NCBI GenBank assembly: GCA_035936835.1
Contig: DASYVT010000148.1
Location: 21,828 to 85,827 of the forward strand
Direction: 5' to 3'
Source of the DNA: Candidatus Methylomirabilota bacterium
GTDB lineage: Bacteria; Methylomirabilota; Methylomirabilia; Rokubacteriales; CSP1-6
Length of the DNA stretch: 64,000 bases
This document shows positions 31,502-40,169 of this stretch, one piece after another. The notes under the pieces were generated by a model that saw only the letters and a list, made by a program, of their open reading frames with translations, did not search any database and had not been told where the DNA came from. The stretch's first letter is position 1. Each line of letters begins with the position of its first letter. Both the position numbers and the translations under genes were made by a program.

Positions 31502-32386
31502 CTAGAAGCTCAAGAGCTTGAGAAGGTCCGCCGTCAGGTCGTACAGCTGGGCGCAACCACTCTCGCCGCCCAACTGTGTCTGGATGCGCTTGCGCAGCTC
31601 CCCGTCTGCCGGCTGGCCCACGAGGGACCCGATCTTGCCCTGGGGCTCCGTGCAGATGCCCTGGTACGGCAGCCGCGAGGTGATGGAGTCTGCCGCGGCC
31701 ACGGTTCCGTCTTCCAAATTTATCTCGACATGGAGGTCGAAGCCGTGGACGTTGTCGTGCATCGAGTGGAAGAGGTGGAGCCGCGATCCCGTGCGCACGA
31801 GCCGCATGACTTTCTTCCGCACGAAGATCCGTCGCGCACCGGGCGACGGGCTGTAGAGATCCGCGACCATCGGCGTCGAGACGACCCGCGTCTCGAGCAG
31901 CGCGCGGCCCGCGGAGCTGTAGGTGAAGCAGGAGCCGGGGAGATCGATCCATCCAGTAGTATCGAGGTCCCAGCAGGCGCGCGCGCCGCCGGCGGCCAGC
32001 CCGGCCGTCGCCTCGCGCGGGAGCTTGGTCGCCTGACGCGCGAGGCGCGCGATCTCGATACCGGCGTCTACGAGGAGCCGCGAGCCCGGCCCCGACCCCG
32101 CCAGCTCCGCCAGGCGCCGGCTGAAGCCCGCCACCATCCGCGCGCCGGCGAGCTGCCCGAACCGCTCGGCGGCCGCGGGATCCGCCGCGCCGTCGAGAAC
32201 CCGCGCCACGGCCTCGCGCACCTCATAGCGCGGCGATGGCGTGCACACCGCCACGAGCTCCACGGCCGCGTCGTCGTCGGTGAGACGCACGGTATGAGTG
32301 AAGGCGTCGTCGTGCGTGTTGTCCACCCAGCCTTCCATGCTCCGCTCGTAGCCGTCGCGGCCGTCGAGGTACGGAGAGGTGATCAC
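31502..32386 (-). CDS. DUF2889 family protein
   Basis: A 294-residue protein starting at a GTG that overlaps the copA stop (GTGA). DUF2889 signs are the early [17 protein letters not shown] strand, a central [15 protein letters not shown] strand, then [14 protein letters not shown] and the C-terminal [18 protein letters not shown]. Function of the family is unknown. The overlap with copA suggests it is co-translated with the copper ATPase. Confidence 0.7.
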   Translation of the reverse strand: MITSPYLDGRDGYERSMEGWVDNTHDDAFTHTVRLTDDDAAVELVAVCTPSPRYEVREAVARVLDGAADPAAAERFGQLAGARMVAGFSRRLAELAGSGPGSRLLVDAGIEIARLARQATKLPREATAGLAAGGARACWDLDTTGWIDLPGSCFTYSSAGRALLETRVVSTPMVADLYSPSPGARRIFVRKKVMRLVRTGSRLHLFHSMHDNVHGFDLHVEINLEDGTVAAADSITSRLPYQGICTEPQGKIGSLVGQPADGELRKRIQTQLGGESGCAQLYDLTADLLKLLSF

Positions 32387-34818
32387 GTGGAGAGGTACTT
32401 CTCCGGATTGGCGTCGAACTTCTGCTTGCACCCCGCGGCGCAGAAATAGATCATCTGCCCCTTGTAGTTCGATTGGGCGGCGGCCTTTTTCGGGTCGACT
32501 TCCATACTGCACACCGGATCCTTCGCCATGGCGCGTTCTCCCTCCTCGGGCAGTGTGGTGTGGAAGCGCTTGAGCCTCAGGCTGTTGGCGACGACCGAGA
32601 CCGACGACAGCGCCATCGCCAAGCCCGCCAGGATCGGCGAGAGCAGAATGCCCCAGAGCGGGTAGAGCGCCCCGGCGGCCACCGGCACCAGCACGATGTT
32701 GTACCCGAAGGCCCAGCCCAGGTTCTCCTTGATGATCCGGATGGTCCGGCGCGACAGCTCCACCGCCGTCACGACCCTATGGAGATTTCCCCTCATCAGC
32801 GTGACGTCGGCAGCCTCGATGGCCACGTCCGTGCCGGAGCCCATCGCGATACCGACGTCGGCCTGGGCCAGGGCCGGCGCGTCGTTGATTCCGTCACCGA
32901 CCATCGCGACCAACCGGCCTTCCCCTTGCAGCCGCTTGATCTCGGCCGCCTTCTGCTCCGGCAGCACCTCGGCCAGCACGCGGTCGATGCCGGCCTGGCG
33001 GGCGATCGCCTCCCCCGTCAGCCGCGTGTCGCCCGTGAGCATGGCGACCTCGATGCCCAGCGCCTGGAGAGCCGCCACCGCCGCGCGCGCGTCCGGCTTG
33101 AGGACATCGGCCACGGCGACGAGGCCGTGGGTCTCTCCGGCGAAGGCGACGTACACGACACTCTTGCCCTCGGCGGCGAGCCGCCGGGCCACGGGCACGA
33201 GCCCCGCGACGTCGAGGCCGCGCGCCTGCATCATGCGCGCGTTGCCCAGCAGGATCCTCCCGTCGGGAGCCAGCGCGTCCACGCCCTGGCCTGGGACGGC
33301 CTGAAACTCACTCACCGGCGGCAGCGCGAGCCCGCGCGCCTTGGCCTCGGTGACGATGGCCTCGCCCAGCGGGTGCTCCGACCCCTGCTCGGCGGCCGCC
33401 GCCAGCGCCAAGAGGCCGTCGGCGGCGAAGCCGGGCGCCGGGACGACGTCGGTAACCACCGGCTTCCCGACAGTGAGCGTTCCCGTCTTGTCGAAGACGA
33501 CAATGCCCACCCGGTGGAGCAGCTCGAGCGCCCCCGCGCTCTTGACGAGCACGCCCAGCTCGGCGCCCTTGCCCGTGCCGACCATGATGGCCGTGGGCGT
33601 GGCCAGCCCCATGGCGCAGGGGCAGGCGATGACCAAGACGCCGACGGCGTTGGCCAGCGCGTAGAAGAAGGAGGGCTCCGGACCCCACGCCCACCACACG
33701 CAGAAGGTAAGCGCGGCGATGACGAGGACCACCGGCACGAAGACGCTGGCGACGCGGTCGGCCAGCCGCTGGATCGGCGCCTTGGATCCCTGCGCCTCCT
33801 CGACCAACCGTATGATCTGGGCGAGCACCGTCTCGCTTCCAACGCGTGTGGCCCGGAAGGTGAACGCGCCGGTCCGGTTCACCGAGCCCCCGACGACCGC
33901 GGTCCCCGGCCCCTTCTCGACAGGAAGGCTCTCACCGGTGAGCATGGACTCGTCCACGGCCGATGCGCCCTCGACCACCTGGCCGTCCACCGCGACGCGC
34001 TCGCCGGGCCTCACTCGGAGCAGGTCCCCGACCAACACGAGGCCGATGGGCACGTCCTCTTCCCTGCCGGCCCGCACAAGGCGGGCCGTCTTGGGTCGAA
34101 GCGCGATCAAGCGCCGGATGGCCTCGGAGGTGCCGCCCCGCGCGCGCGCCTCGAGCCAGCGCCCGAGGACGAGAAAGGTCATGAGCAGCGCCGAGGCCTC
34201 GTAGTACGGCATGGCGCCCGTGGCCGCGAACACGCTGGGCCAAAGCGTGACCGCCACGCTGAAGAAGTACGCGGCGTTGGTGCCGATGGACACCAGCGTG
34301 TTCATGCTGGCGGAGCGGTGGCGCAGCTCCGTGAGGAACCCCGCGTGGAACTGCCAGCCCACCCAGAACTGGACCGGCGTCGTAAAGGCCCAGAGCAGAA
34401 ACGGGTCGCGCAGCCAGTGAGGCGCCCAGGAGAAGACCTCGTGCATGCTCCCGAGCAGCACCGGGACCGACAGGGCGGCGCCCACCGCGAACTTGAGTCG
34501 CAGGCGCCGGTTCTCCCGCGCGCGTTCGGCCTGTTCGCGGTCGGCGGCCTCGGGCGTGGCCGCGATGTCGGCGGGCACGGTGTAGCCCGCCGCGGCCACA
34601 GCCCGGCGCAACGCGTCGAGCGAGGGCCCGCCGGCGCCCAGGCGGACAGTGGCGCGCTCGGTGGCCAGGTTCACCGCTGCCGTCTTCACACCCGGCACGC
34701 CCAGCAGCGCCTGCTCGACCTTGCCAACGCAGGCCGCGCAGTGCATCCCCTTCACGGGAAAGTCGAGCCGGGCTTCCTCTCCCGTCGTCCTCGCGGGCGT
34801 CTCGGTGGGCATCGTCAT
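32383..34818 (-). CDS. copA: Copper-translocating P1B-type ATPase with C-terminal YHS domain
   Basis: An 811-residue inner-membrane copper exporter. An N-terminal metal-binding domain has GMHCAAC (C27, C30). The membrane part carries the CPC transport motif ([14 protein letters not shown]). The catalytic part has the phosphorylated aspartate in DKTGTLT, the SEHPLGEAI nucleotide histidine, TGD and [10 protein letters not shown]. About 45 C-terminal residues ([26 protein letters not shown]) form a YHS domain, fused in the same frame. GGAGG lies seven bases before the ATG. It sits downstream of csoR and separated from it by tandem mini-ORFs. Confidence 0.97.
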   Translation of the reverse strand: MTMPTETPARTTGEEARLDFPVKGMHCAACVGKVEQALLGVPGVKTAAVNLATERATVRLGAGGPSLDALRRAVAAAGYTVPADIAATPEAADREQAERARENRRLRLKFAVGAALSVPVLLGSMHEVFSWAPHWLRDPFLLWAFTTPVQFWVGWQFHAGFLTELRHRSASMNTLVSIGTNAAYFFSVAVTLWPSVFAATGAMPYYEASALLMTFLVLGRWLEARARGGTSEAIRRLIALRPKTARLVRAGREEDVPIGLVLVGDLLRVRPGERVAVDGQVVEGASAVDESMLTGESLPVEKGPGTAVVGGSVNRTGAFTFRATRVGSETVLAQIIRLVEEAQGSKAPIQRLADRVASVFVPVVLVIAALTFCVWWAWGPEPSFFYALANAVGVLVIACPCAMGLATPTAIMVGTGKGAELGVLVKSAGALELLHRVGIVVFDKTGTLTVGKPVVTDVVPAPGFAADGLLALAAAAEQGSEHPLGEAIVTEAKARGLALPPVSEFQAVPGQGVDALAPDGRILLGNARMMQARGLDVAGLVPVARRLAAEGKSVVYVAFAGETHGLVAVADVLKPDARAAVAALQALGIEVAMLTGDTRLTGEAIARQAGIDRVLAEVLPEQKAAEIKRLQGEGRLVAMVGDGINDAPALAQADVGIAMGSGTDVAIEAADVTLMRGNLHRVVTAVELSRRTIRIIKENLGWAFGYNIVLVPVAAGALYPLWGILLSPILAGLAMALSSVSVVANSLRLKRFHTTLPEEGERAMAKDPVCSMEVDPKKAAAQSNYKGQMIYFCAAGCKQKFDANPEKYLST

Positions 34819-34833
34819 GGCCAGACCTCCATC

Positions 34834-34881
34834 CTACCGCCTTGGCATCCTACCGCCGTGGCATCCTACCGCCGTGGCATC
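34834..34881 (-). repeat. Three tandem 16-bp units encoding four-codon mini-ORFs between csoR and copA
   Basis: The minus strand after the csoR stop reads three copies of GATGCCACGGCGGTAG (the third with CCAAGG), 34881-34834. Each copy contains ATG CCA CGG CGG TAG, i.e. Met-Pro-Arg-Arg-stop. A fourth mini-ORF (ATG GAG GTC TGG CCA TGA, 34832-34815) ends overlapping the copA ATG as ATGA. The unit length of 16 puts each mini-ORF in a new frame. Every junction is TAGGATG, a layout suited to termination and reinitiation. Confidence 0.85.
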
Positions 34882-35163
34882 CTACCGCCCCGAAAACCGG
34901 GAGAACACCTCGAGCAGCTCGTCCACCTTCTTCTGGCGGTCGCGCGTGCTGCCCGACCGGATGGCGTCGGCGACGCAGGACTCGATGTGGCGCCCGAGAA
35001 GGAGCCGCTGCACCTGCTCCACGGCGCCCTCCACGGCCGTCAGCTGGAGCAGGATGTCGACGCAGTACTTCTCCTCTTCCACCATGCGCTGGATGCCCTG
35101 CACCTGCCCCTCGATGCGCCGCAGCCGGCCGAGGGCCTTGACCTTCGTCTCGTCGTCAATCAC
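34882..35163 (-). CDS. csoR: Copper-sensing transcriptional repressor CsoR
   Basis: A 93-residue all-helical repressor of the CsoR/RcnR/FrmR family. The Cu(I) ligands are C34, H59 and C63 (EEEKYCVDIL, GRHIESC), the C-H-C pattern of copper sensors. The N-terminal RLRRIEGQVQGIQRM is typical. The GTG start overlaps the previous gene's stop (GTGA). A CsoR-type operator lies ahead of the first gene of the operon. Confidence 0.94.
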   Translation of the reverse strand: MIDDETKVKALGRLRRIEGQVQGIQRMVEEEKYCVDILLQLTAVEGAVEQVQRLLLGRHIESCVADAIRSGSTRDRQKKVDELLEVFSRFSGR

Positions 35164-35948
35164 GTCCGCTCCTCCGCGGCCGCCGGGCGCCTGGCGTCGA
35201 GACCCCGCAGCAGCCACCAGGCCGCGAGAGCCGCCGTCAGGTGCTTGAGTGTATGGCCGCTCAGCAAGTGTCCCATCGAAAAGATCGGGCCGTCCAGAAC
35301 CTCGAAGAGCTTGGCGGCGCCGTAGATGGCGATGACACCCATGAGGTAGCCGCCGTGCGTGTAGCGCGCAGGGAAGAGCCACAGCGTCAGGGGTATCAGC
35401 GCCGCCGGCGCGAATTGCACGAGGGCATAGGGCCGCAGGTCGCCCGCGCCGTGGAGCTCGCCCGCGTACCAGTACGCGACGCTGCCCGCTCCAGCCAGGA
35501 GAAGCACCGGCAGCAGCGCGATCCCGGCGGTCACGCTCACGCGCTCGGCCACAACCGCGGCCAGGAGAGCCATGAAGCCGATCGTCATGGGCAGCCGGTC
35601 CCACAGGAGCCGCGCGTTCTCGGGCGCCCAGTGATAGTACGCCGAGCCCACGCCGGTGAGCGCGACGCCCGCGAAGAACAGCGCGTACGGCCAGCGCTCG
35701 CGGGATTCGACGAACGAGGCGGACGCGCCGACGGGGGCCATCAGGACCTGCCGGAGCCCCAAGAGCCCGACGACCAGGAAAGGCAGGTTGGAGAGCACCG
35801 CCCACCCGTTGGGGGCACTCGCGAGGGGGCGCGTGTCGGCAAATCGGTGATAGGCGGGATCCTGCGGGATGGGCGGCACGACACATGCGGCCGCCACCCC
35901 CGCGGCGGTGACGCCCAGCAGCACTCCTATCCGCGCTCCCCGTGTCAT
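35160..35948 (-). CDS. Ceramidase-like (CREST superfamily) membrane protein
   Basis: A 262-residue protein with seven or so membrane helices. Residues typical of alkaline-ceramidase-like hydrolases are spaced along the helices: S-x-x-Y-H in GVGSAYYHWAPENARLLWDRLPMT (split over about residues 95-120) and the late H-x3-KH in SGHTLKHL. These Ser/His/Asp residues bind zinc in the family. Substrate is unknown. It is the first gene of the csoR-copA operon, which suggests a role in copper stress. The ATG at 35948 is chosen because a longer start would place the operator inside the gene. Confidence 0.75.
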   Translation of the reverse strand: MTRGARIGVLLGVTAAGVAAACVVPPIPQDPAYHRFADTRPLASAPNGWAVLSNLPFLVVGLLGLRQVLMAPVGASASFVESRERWPYALFFAGVALTGVGSAYYHWAPENARLLWDRLPMTIGFMALLAAVVAERVSVTAGIALLPVLLLAGAGSVAYWYAGELHGAGDLRPYALVQFAPAALIPLTLWLFPARYTHGGYLMGVIAIYGAAKLFEVLDGPIFSMGHLLSGHTLKHLTAALAAWWLLRGLDARRPAAAEERT

Positions 35949-35951
35949 GGC

Positions 35952-35970
35952 ATATACCCTACTGGGGTAC
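35952..35970. promoter_or_regulatory. CsoR-type copper operator
   Basis: The palindrome TACCC-N5-GGGTA (35955-35969) within an AT-rich edge (ATATACCC) resembles known CsoR boxes, which pair G/C tracts across a short centre. It lies 7-21 bases before the start codon of the first operon gene. A TTGACC candidate -35 lies just upstream at about 35983-35978, so the operator would sit in the promoter. Confidence 0.65.
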
Positions 35971-36029
35971 TCTACCATGGGTCAAGGCGGGGGTCGCCGC
36001 GGCGCGCCCGGGGGCTGCTCGGCGCCGCG

Positions 36030-36392
36030 TCAGGCCGGCAGGTCTGGAAAGAGCGACGGCTGCGCTGGTCCCGCGGAAGGGCGCCGCCGGCTCCCCGACT
36101 TCGCGGCCTTACCGGCGCGAGCCGGCGCCGTGGCGGGGCGGCGCTCGCGCTTCGGCCGCGTCCAACCCTTCTGGTGGGCGATCTTGTCACCCTGCTTGAT
36201 CAGCAGGAGGTCGACCAGGCGCGCCAGCGGGTTGGCGAGGAGCTCGAGGTACTTGTCCCAGTATCGCGGCGTGTAGGCCAGCGTCTTCATCTGCTCGGCC
36301 GCGAGCATGAGGGCGCCGCGGTCACCCTTTCGGGCCGCCAGCCTGAGCTGTTCGACAATGCGTGCCCGACTGATACGGGACGGGCGGGTCAC
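36030..36392 (-). CDS. Small basic protein of unknown function
   Basis: A 120-residue protein starting at a GTG that overlaps the stop of the MetE-like gene (GTGA). Residues 1-75 look helical and folded (ARIVEQLRLAARKGDRGALM, YTPRYWDKYLELLANPLARLVDLLL). Residues 78-120 form a Lys/Arg/Ala/Pro-rich tail ending SLFPDLPA. The tail could bind nucleic acid. I do not recognise the family. Confidence 0.65.
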   Translation of the reverse strand: MTRPSRISRARIVEQLRLAARKGDRGALMLAAEQMKTLAYTPRYWDKYLELLANPLARLVDLLLIKQGDKIAHQKGWTRPKRERRPATAPARAGKAAKSGSRRRPSAGPAQPSLFPDLPA

Positions 36393-37441
36393 GCGACGCC
36401 CAGCTCGCGGCGGATCATGCGCGCCGCCACCACCATCGAGCGGAGCTTGGAGACCCCGACCCAGCGCGGCGTCTCCCACAGCCCGCAGTCGGGCACGAGC
36501 CAGAGACGTGCTGCGGGGATGTGCTTGAGCGCCAAGCGCACGCGGTCGGCGACCTCCTCCGGCGTCTCCACCCGGAAGGCCTTCACGTCAATCACGCCCA
36601 CGGCGACTTCCTTGTCGGTGGGGAACTCGCTCCAAAGCTCGATCTCGCTCATCTCCCTGTTCGCGTACTCGAAGACGAACTGGCTGACCCGCGCGTCGAG
36701 CAGCCGGGGATACAGCGGCCGGTACTGCCGTGGTGACACGAACGAGTTATTGTGCGCGTTCCCAAAGCACACGTGCAGGGCTGTCTTGACGGTGATCCCC
36801 TCCAGCGTCGCGTTGAGCGCCGCCACCATGGGCCCGGCCTCGCCTTTCAGGATGCGATGCTTGCCAGCGGTCATGACGTAGTTCGGCTCGTCCACCTGGA
36901 TGAAGTCACAGCCCGCGGCCACGAGGGCCTTCATCTCGGCGTTGACGAGCGCGATGAGGTCGGCGATCAGGCTGTCCTCGGAGGCGTACGGCCCGCCGCG
37001 ACGGAGCGGGATGAGCAGCGTGATCGGCCCGGGCACGGCCACACGCATCGGCCGGTCCGCATGCGGGCGCGCGAAGCGGAACTCATCGACGATGCCGAGC
37101 CCCTCGGGCGCGGTGATCCTGTCCACGACCTCGTACGGGCAATGGCTGTCGTAGTTGGGAGCGCCCAGGCGCCGTGGGATCGGCAGCGGGCGGATACCGG
37201 CCAGCCGGTCGTAGAAGCTGCGGATGAAGGTCACGCGGCGCATCTCGCCGTCGGAGATCACGTCCACGCCCGCCTCGACCTGGTCCCGGATGGCGAGGCG
37301 GACGGCGTCGTCGTACGCCTCCTGGAGGTCCATCGGTCCCAGGCGGTCCGCGGCGGCCGCCTCCCGCACGAGGTGGAGCCAGGACGGCAGCCCGTGGCTG
37401 CCGCACACGGTTGTCGGGATCAGCGGCATGGGGTCGGTCAT
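36389..37441 (-). CDS. MetE-like cobalamin-independent methionine synthase family protein
   Basis: A 350-residue TIM-barrel protein matching only the C-terminal catalytic half of MetE. The zinc/thiol site can be followed in LHVCFGN (His and Cys), a later glutamate in the FEYANRE region and the PDCGLWETPR cysteine. DFIQVDEPNY is the usual substrate-side motif. Proteins of this short form are not full methionine synthases; some transfer methyl groups from other donors. It lies 24 bases after the RNase G gene. Confidence 0.85.
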   Translation of the reverse strand: MTDPMPLIPTTVCGSHGLPSWLHLVREAAAADRLGPMDLQEAYDDAVRLAIRDQVEAGVDVISDGEMRRVTFIRSFYDRLAGIRPLPIPRRLGAPNYDSHCPYEVVDRITAPEGLGIVDEFRFARPHADRPMRVAVPGPITLLIPLRRGGPYASEDSLIADLIALVNAEMKALVAAGCDFIQVDEPNYVMTAGKHRILKGEAGPMVAALNATLEGITVKTALHVCFGNAHNNSFVSPRQYRPLYPRLLDARVSQFVFEYANREMSEIELWSEFPTDKEVAVGVIDVKAFRVETPEEVADRVRLALKHIPAARLWLVPDCGLWETPRWVGVSKLRSMVVAARMIRRELGVA

Positions 37442-37465
37442 GGCTCTCCTCCCGCGCGGCCCGCG

Positions 37466-39004
37466 CTAGCGGAACAAGAGGTCGTACTGCTCGCGATGGT
37501 ACGAGGACATGCCCTGGACGACGACTTTGCGCGCGACCAGGCCCTGGAGGCGCTCGAGACCTTCGCGCTCTTCGGCCTCGATGTGGTGCGCGATCTCCGG
37601 GTGCGCGCGGATGACCACCTCGCGGCCGCCTCCCTCCCGAGCGCCCGCCTGGACCTTCCGGAAGATCTCGGCGGCGAGCGTCAGGTCGGACTTGACGGTG
37701 CCTGCGCCCTTGCACGTCGGGCACGCCGATGTCAGCAGGGATAGGAGCCCCTGGCGCACGCGCTTGCGCGTCATCTCGACCACCCCGAGCTCGGAGATCT
37801 CGAGGACGTTGGTGCGGGCCTTGTCGTCGGCGAGCGCATTCATCAGGGCCTTGAAGACCTGGTCGCGGTGCTCCGCGCGCTCCATGTCGATGAAGTCGAT
37901 GATGATGATACCGCCCAGGTCGCGCAGGCGAATCTGCCGGATGACCTCGGTGGCGGCCTCGAGGTTGATCTTCAGCACCGTCTCCTCGAAGTCGCGCTTG
38001 CCGACGTACTTGCCCGAGTTGACGTCGATCGCGACGAGCGCCTCGGTGTGGTCGATGACGATGTAGCCGCCGGACTTGAGCCACACACGGCGCCGGAGCG
38101 CTTTGTCGATCTCCTTCTCGATGCCGGTCGACTCGAACACCGGCTGCGGCGCCTCGTACAGCTTGACGCGGGAGGCGAGCTGCGGCACCAGCGACTCGGC
38201 GAAGTGGAGGCACTTCTCGTAGGCCGCGGGGGTGTCGACGAGGAACTCCTCGATGTCCGGCGAAAAGAGGTCGCGAACAACGCGGAAGGTCAGGTCCATC
38301 TCCGCGTGCAGGAGCGACGGCGCGGGCGCCGACTCGAAGCGGCTCTGCACCTGGCCCCACAACCGCGTCAGGAACTGGATGTCGGCGGTCAGCTCCTCGG
38401 CCGGCTTGCCTTCGGCGACCGTGCGGACGATGAACCCGCCGGGCGGCGGGGGTAGGCCCTTGACGATCCCCCGCAGGCGGTCGCGCTCCGCGTCGTCCTG
38501 GATGCGGCGCGAGACGCCGACGTGGCCGCTCTGCGGCATATAGACGATGTAGCGCCCCGGGATGGAAACGAAAGAAGTGATCCGGGCGCCCTTCGTGCCG
38601 AGCGATTCCTTGGAGACCTGGACGAGCACCTCCTGGCCCTTGCGCAGGACCTCCTCGATGGGCGCCACGGCGTCACGCCGGTGCTCGGGCTCGCCCTCGC
38701 GGTCGCCCTCGCCGTCGTCGAGATCGGCCGCGTCCTCATCGGCGTCGGCTGGAATGGCGCCGGGATCCTCGCCGCGGTCGGCCGTGTAGTCGCCGGCGTA
38801 GAGGAAAGCGTCCTTCTGGAGGCCGATGTCCACGAACGCGGCCTGCATGCCGGGCAGGACGTTGGTGACCACGCCCTTGTAGATGTTGCCGACGATGGAG
38901 CGGCGGCCGGCGCGCTCCACGTACAGCTCGACGAGCTGCGTTCCATCCTGCACGGCGAGACGGGTTTCCGTCACGCCGGCATTGACGACGATACGCTTTC
39001 CCAC
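37466..39004 (-). CDS. rng: Ribonuclease G
   Basis: A 512-residue endoribonuclease of the RNase E/G family that processes 16S rRNA and mRNA. The S1 domain lies near residues 35-150. The catalytic region has the GGYIVIDHTEALVAIDVNSG motif with the metal-binding aspartate and GGIIIIDFIDM with the second. The zinc-link CPTC is near residue 437. An acidic insertion of about 40 residues (around 75-110, rich in Asp/Glu) interrupts the S1 domain. Position after rodA, in the mre block, is common for rng. Confidence 0.95.
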   Translation of the reverse strand: MGKRIVVNAGVTETRLAVQDGTQLVELYVERAGRRSIVGNIYKGVVTNVLPGMQAAFVDIGLQKDAFLYAGDYTADRGEDPGAIPADADEDAADLDDGEGDREGEPEHRRDAVAPIEEVLRKGQEVLVQVSKESLGTKGARITSFVSIPGRYIVYMPQSGHVGVSRRIQDDAERDRLRGIVKGLPPPPGGFIVRTVAEGKPAEELTADIQFLTRLWGQVQSRFESAPAPSLLHAEMDLTFRVVRDLFSPDIEEFLVDTPAAYEKCLHFAESLVPQLASRVKLYEAPQPVFESTGIEKEIDKALRRRVWLKSGGYIVIDHTEALVAIDVNSGKYVGKRDFEETVLKINLEAATEVIRQIRLRDLGGIIIIDFIDMERAEHRDQVFKALMNALADDKARTNVLEISELGVVEMTRKRVRQGLLSLLTSACPTCKGAGTVKSDLTLAAEIFRKVQAGAREGGGREVVIRAHPEIAHHIEAEEREGLERLQGLVARKVVVQGMSSYHREQYDLLFR

Positions 39005-39052
39005 GGCAGCAGTCCCCAGTTCGGAGGCGTGAGCCCCCGGTGCACGACAGGA

Positions 39053-39071
39053 GGCCCGCCAGAGGCGGGCC
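39053..39071 (-). terminator. GC-rich hairpin after rodA, no U-tract
   Basis: A perfect eight-pair stem GGCCCGCC / GGCGGGCC with a three-base loop lies three bases after the rodA stop and about 50 bases before rng. No run of T follows, so it may only slow polymerase or protect the 3' end of the mre transcript rather than end it. Confidence 0.35.
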
Positions 39072-39074
39072 CGG

Positions 39075-40169
39075 TTACTGGAACTGCCGCATTCGAACCG
39101 AGAGGAGGAGCCCCAGCGCCATGAACGACGCGACCATGGACGACCCGCCGTAGCTCATGAGCGGGAGCGGGATGCCCACGACGGGCAACAGCCCCGTTAC
39201 CATGCCCAGGTTGATGAGCGTTTGGGCGGCGAACAGGGCCGTGACGCCCAGGGCGATGATGCGCCCCCGGGCCTCCCGCGTGCCGACGGCGATCTCGAAG
39301 CCCCGCACGATCAGGACCCCATACGCCAGGATCAGCACCAGACAGCCGACGAACCCCCACGTCTCGGCGAATACGGCAAAAATGAAATCCGTGTGGCGCT
39401 CCGGAAGAAAGGCCAGCCGGCTCTGCGTCGCACCGCTGATGCCCTTGCCCAGGAGTTGACCGGAACCAATGGCGATTTTCGCCTGAATCACATTGTACGC
39501 CGTCCCGAGCGGATCCCGGAACGGATCGAGGTACACGAAGAGCCGGTCCCGCTGGTACGGCTTCAGCGCGAGCCAGGCCAGCGGCATGAGGGCGACGCCC
39601 GCCGCCGCCAGCGCGCCCAGAATCCGCAGGCGCACGCCGACGCCGAGCAGCACGGCTCCCAGCACCGGCAGCAGGACGAGCGCCGTCCCGAGGTCCGGCT
39701 GGCGGACGACGAGCGCGAAGGGAACCGCGATGAGGGCAATGATCCACCCGAGAGTTCCCCGAGAAGTCTGCTGGGGCGCGCGGCGCCACGTCAGCGCCCA
39801 GGCGAGCGTCAGGATGAAGATTACCTTGAAGAGCTCGGCGGGCTGGAACGTGAGCGGCCCGAGGTGGATCCAGCGCCGCGCTCCCGAGACCGTGCGCCCG
39901 AGCACGAACACCGTCACGAGCAAAGCCAAGCCGAGGAGGTACAGAGCCGGCGCGGCCCTGACGAGGCTCCGGTAGTCGAACGTCACGACCGCAAGGAGCG
40001 CCATCACGCCCAGGCCCACCCACATCAGCTGGCGCCAGGCGAGCCCTGAGCCGCCGCGCCCGAGCCCGAGGCTCGACAGGCACATGAGGCCCAGCAGGAT
40101 GATCGCGAACGCGGCGCCTAACAGCGGCCAGTCCACGTTCTTCAGGAGCCGGCGGTCTACCCGCAGCAT
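39075..40169 (-). CDS. rodA: Rod shape-determining peptidoglycan polymerase RodA
   Basis: A 364-residue SEDS-family glycosyltransferase with ten hydrophobic helices. Family marks include RRWIHLGPLTFQPAELFK, the VVRQPDLGTALVLLP segment with the catalytic aspartate, LLGKG, LPERHTDFIFAVFAE and the final PLPLMSYGGSSM. It polymerises glycan strands during elongation with PBP2. The ATG overlaps the mrdA stop as TGATG. Confidence 0.97.
   Translation of the reverse strand: MLRVDRRLLKNVDWPLLGAAFAIILLGLMCLSSLGLGRGGSGLAWRQLMWVGLGVMALLAVVTFDYRSLVRAAPALYLLGLALLVTVFVLGRTVSGARRWIHLGPLTFQPAELFKVIFILTLAWALTWRRAPQQTSRGTLGWIIALIAVPFALVVRQPDLGTALVLLPVLGAVLLGVGVRLRILGALAAAGVALMPLAWLALKPYQRDRLFVYLDPFRDPLGTAYNVIQAKIAIGSGQLLGKGISGATQSRLAFLPERHTDFIFAVFAETWGFVGCLVLILAYGVLIVRGFEIAVGTREARGRIIALGVTALFAAQTLINLGMVTGLLPVVGIPLPLMSYGGSSMVASFMALGLLLSVRMRQFQ

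Noticed and set aside
32473..35325. Very long open frame on the plus strand opposite copA (about 950 codons)
   Set aside because: It mirrors copA in the complementary frame, has charge-rich low-complexity composition and no recognisable domain. GC-rich DNA gives such antisense frames throughout this window.
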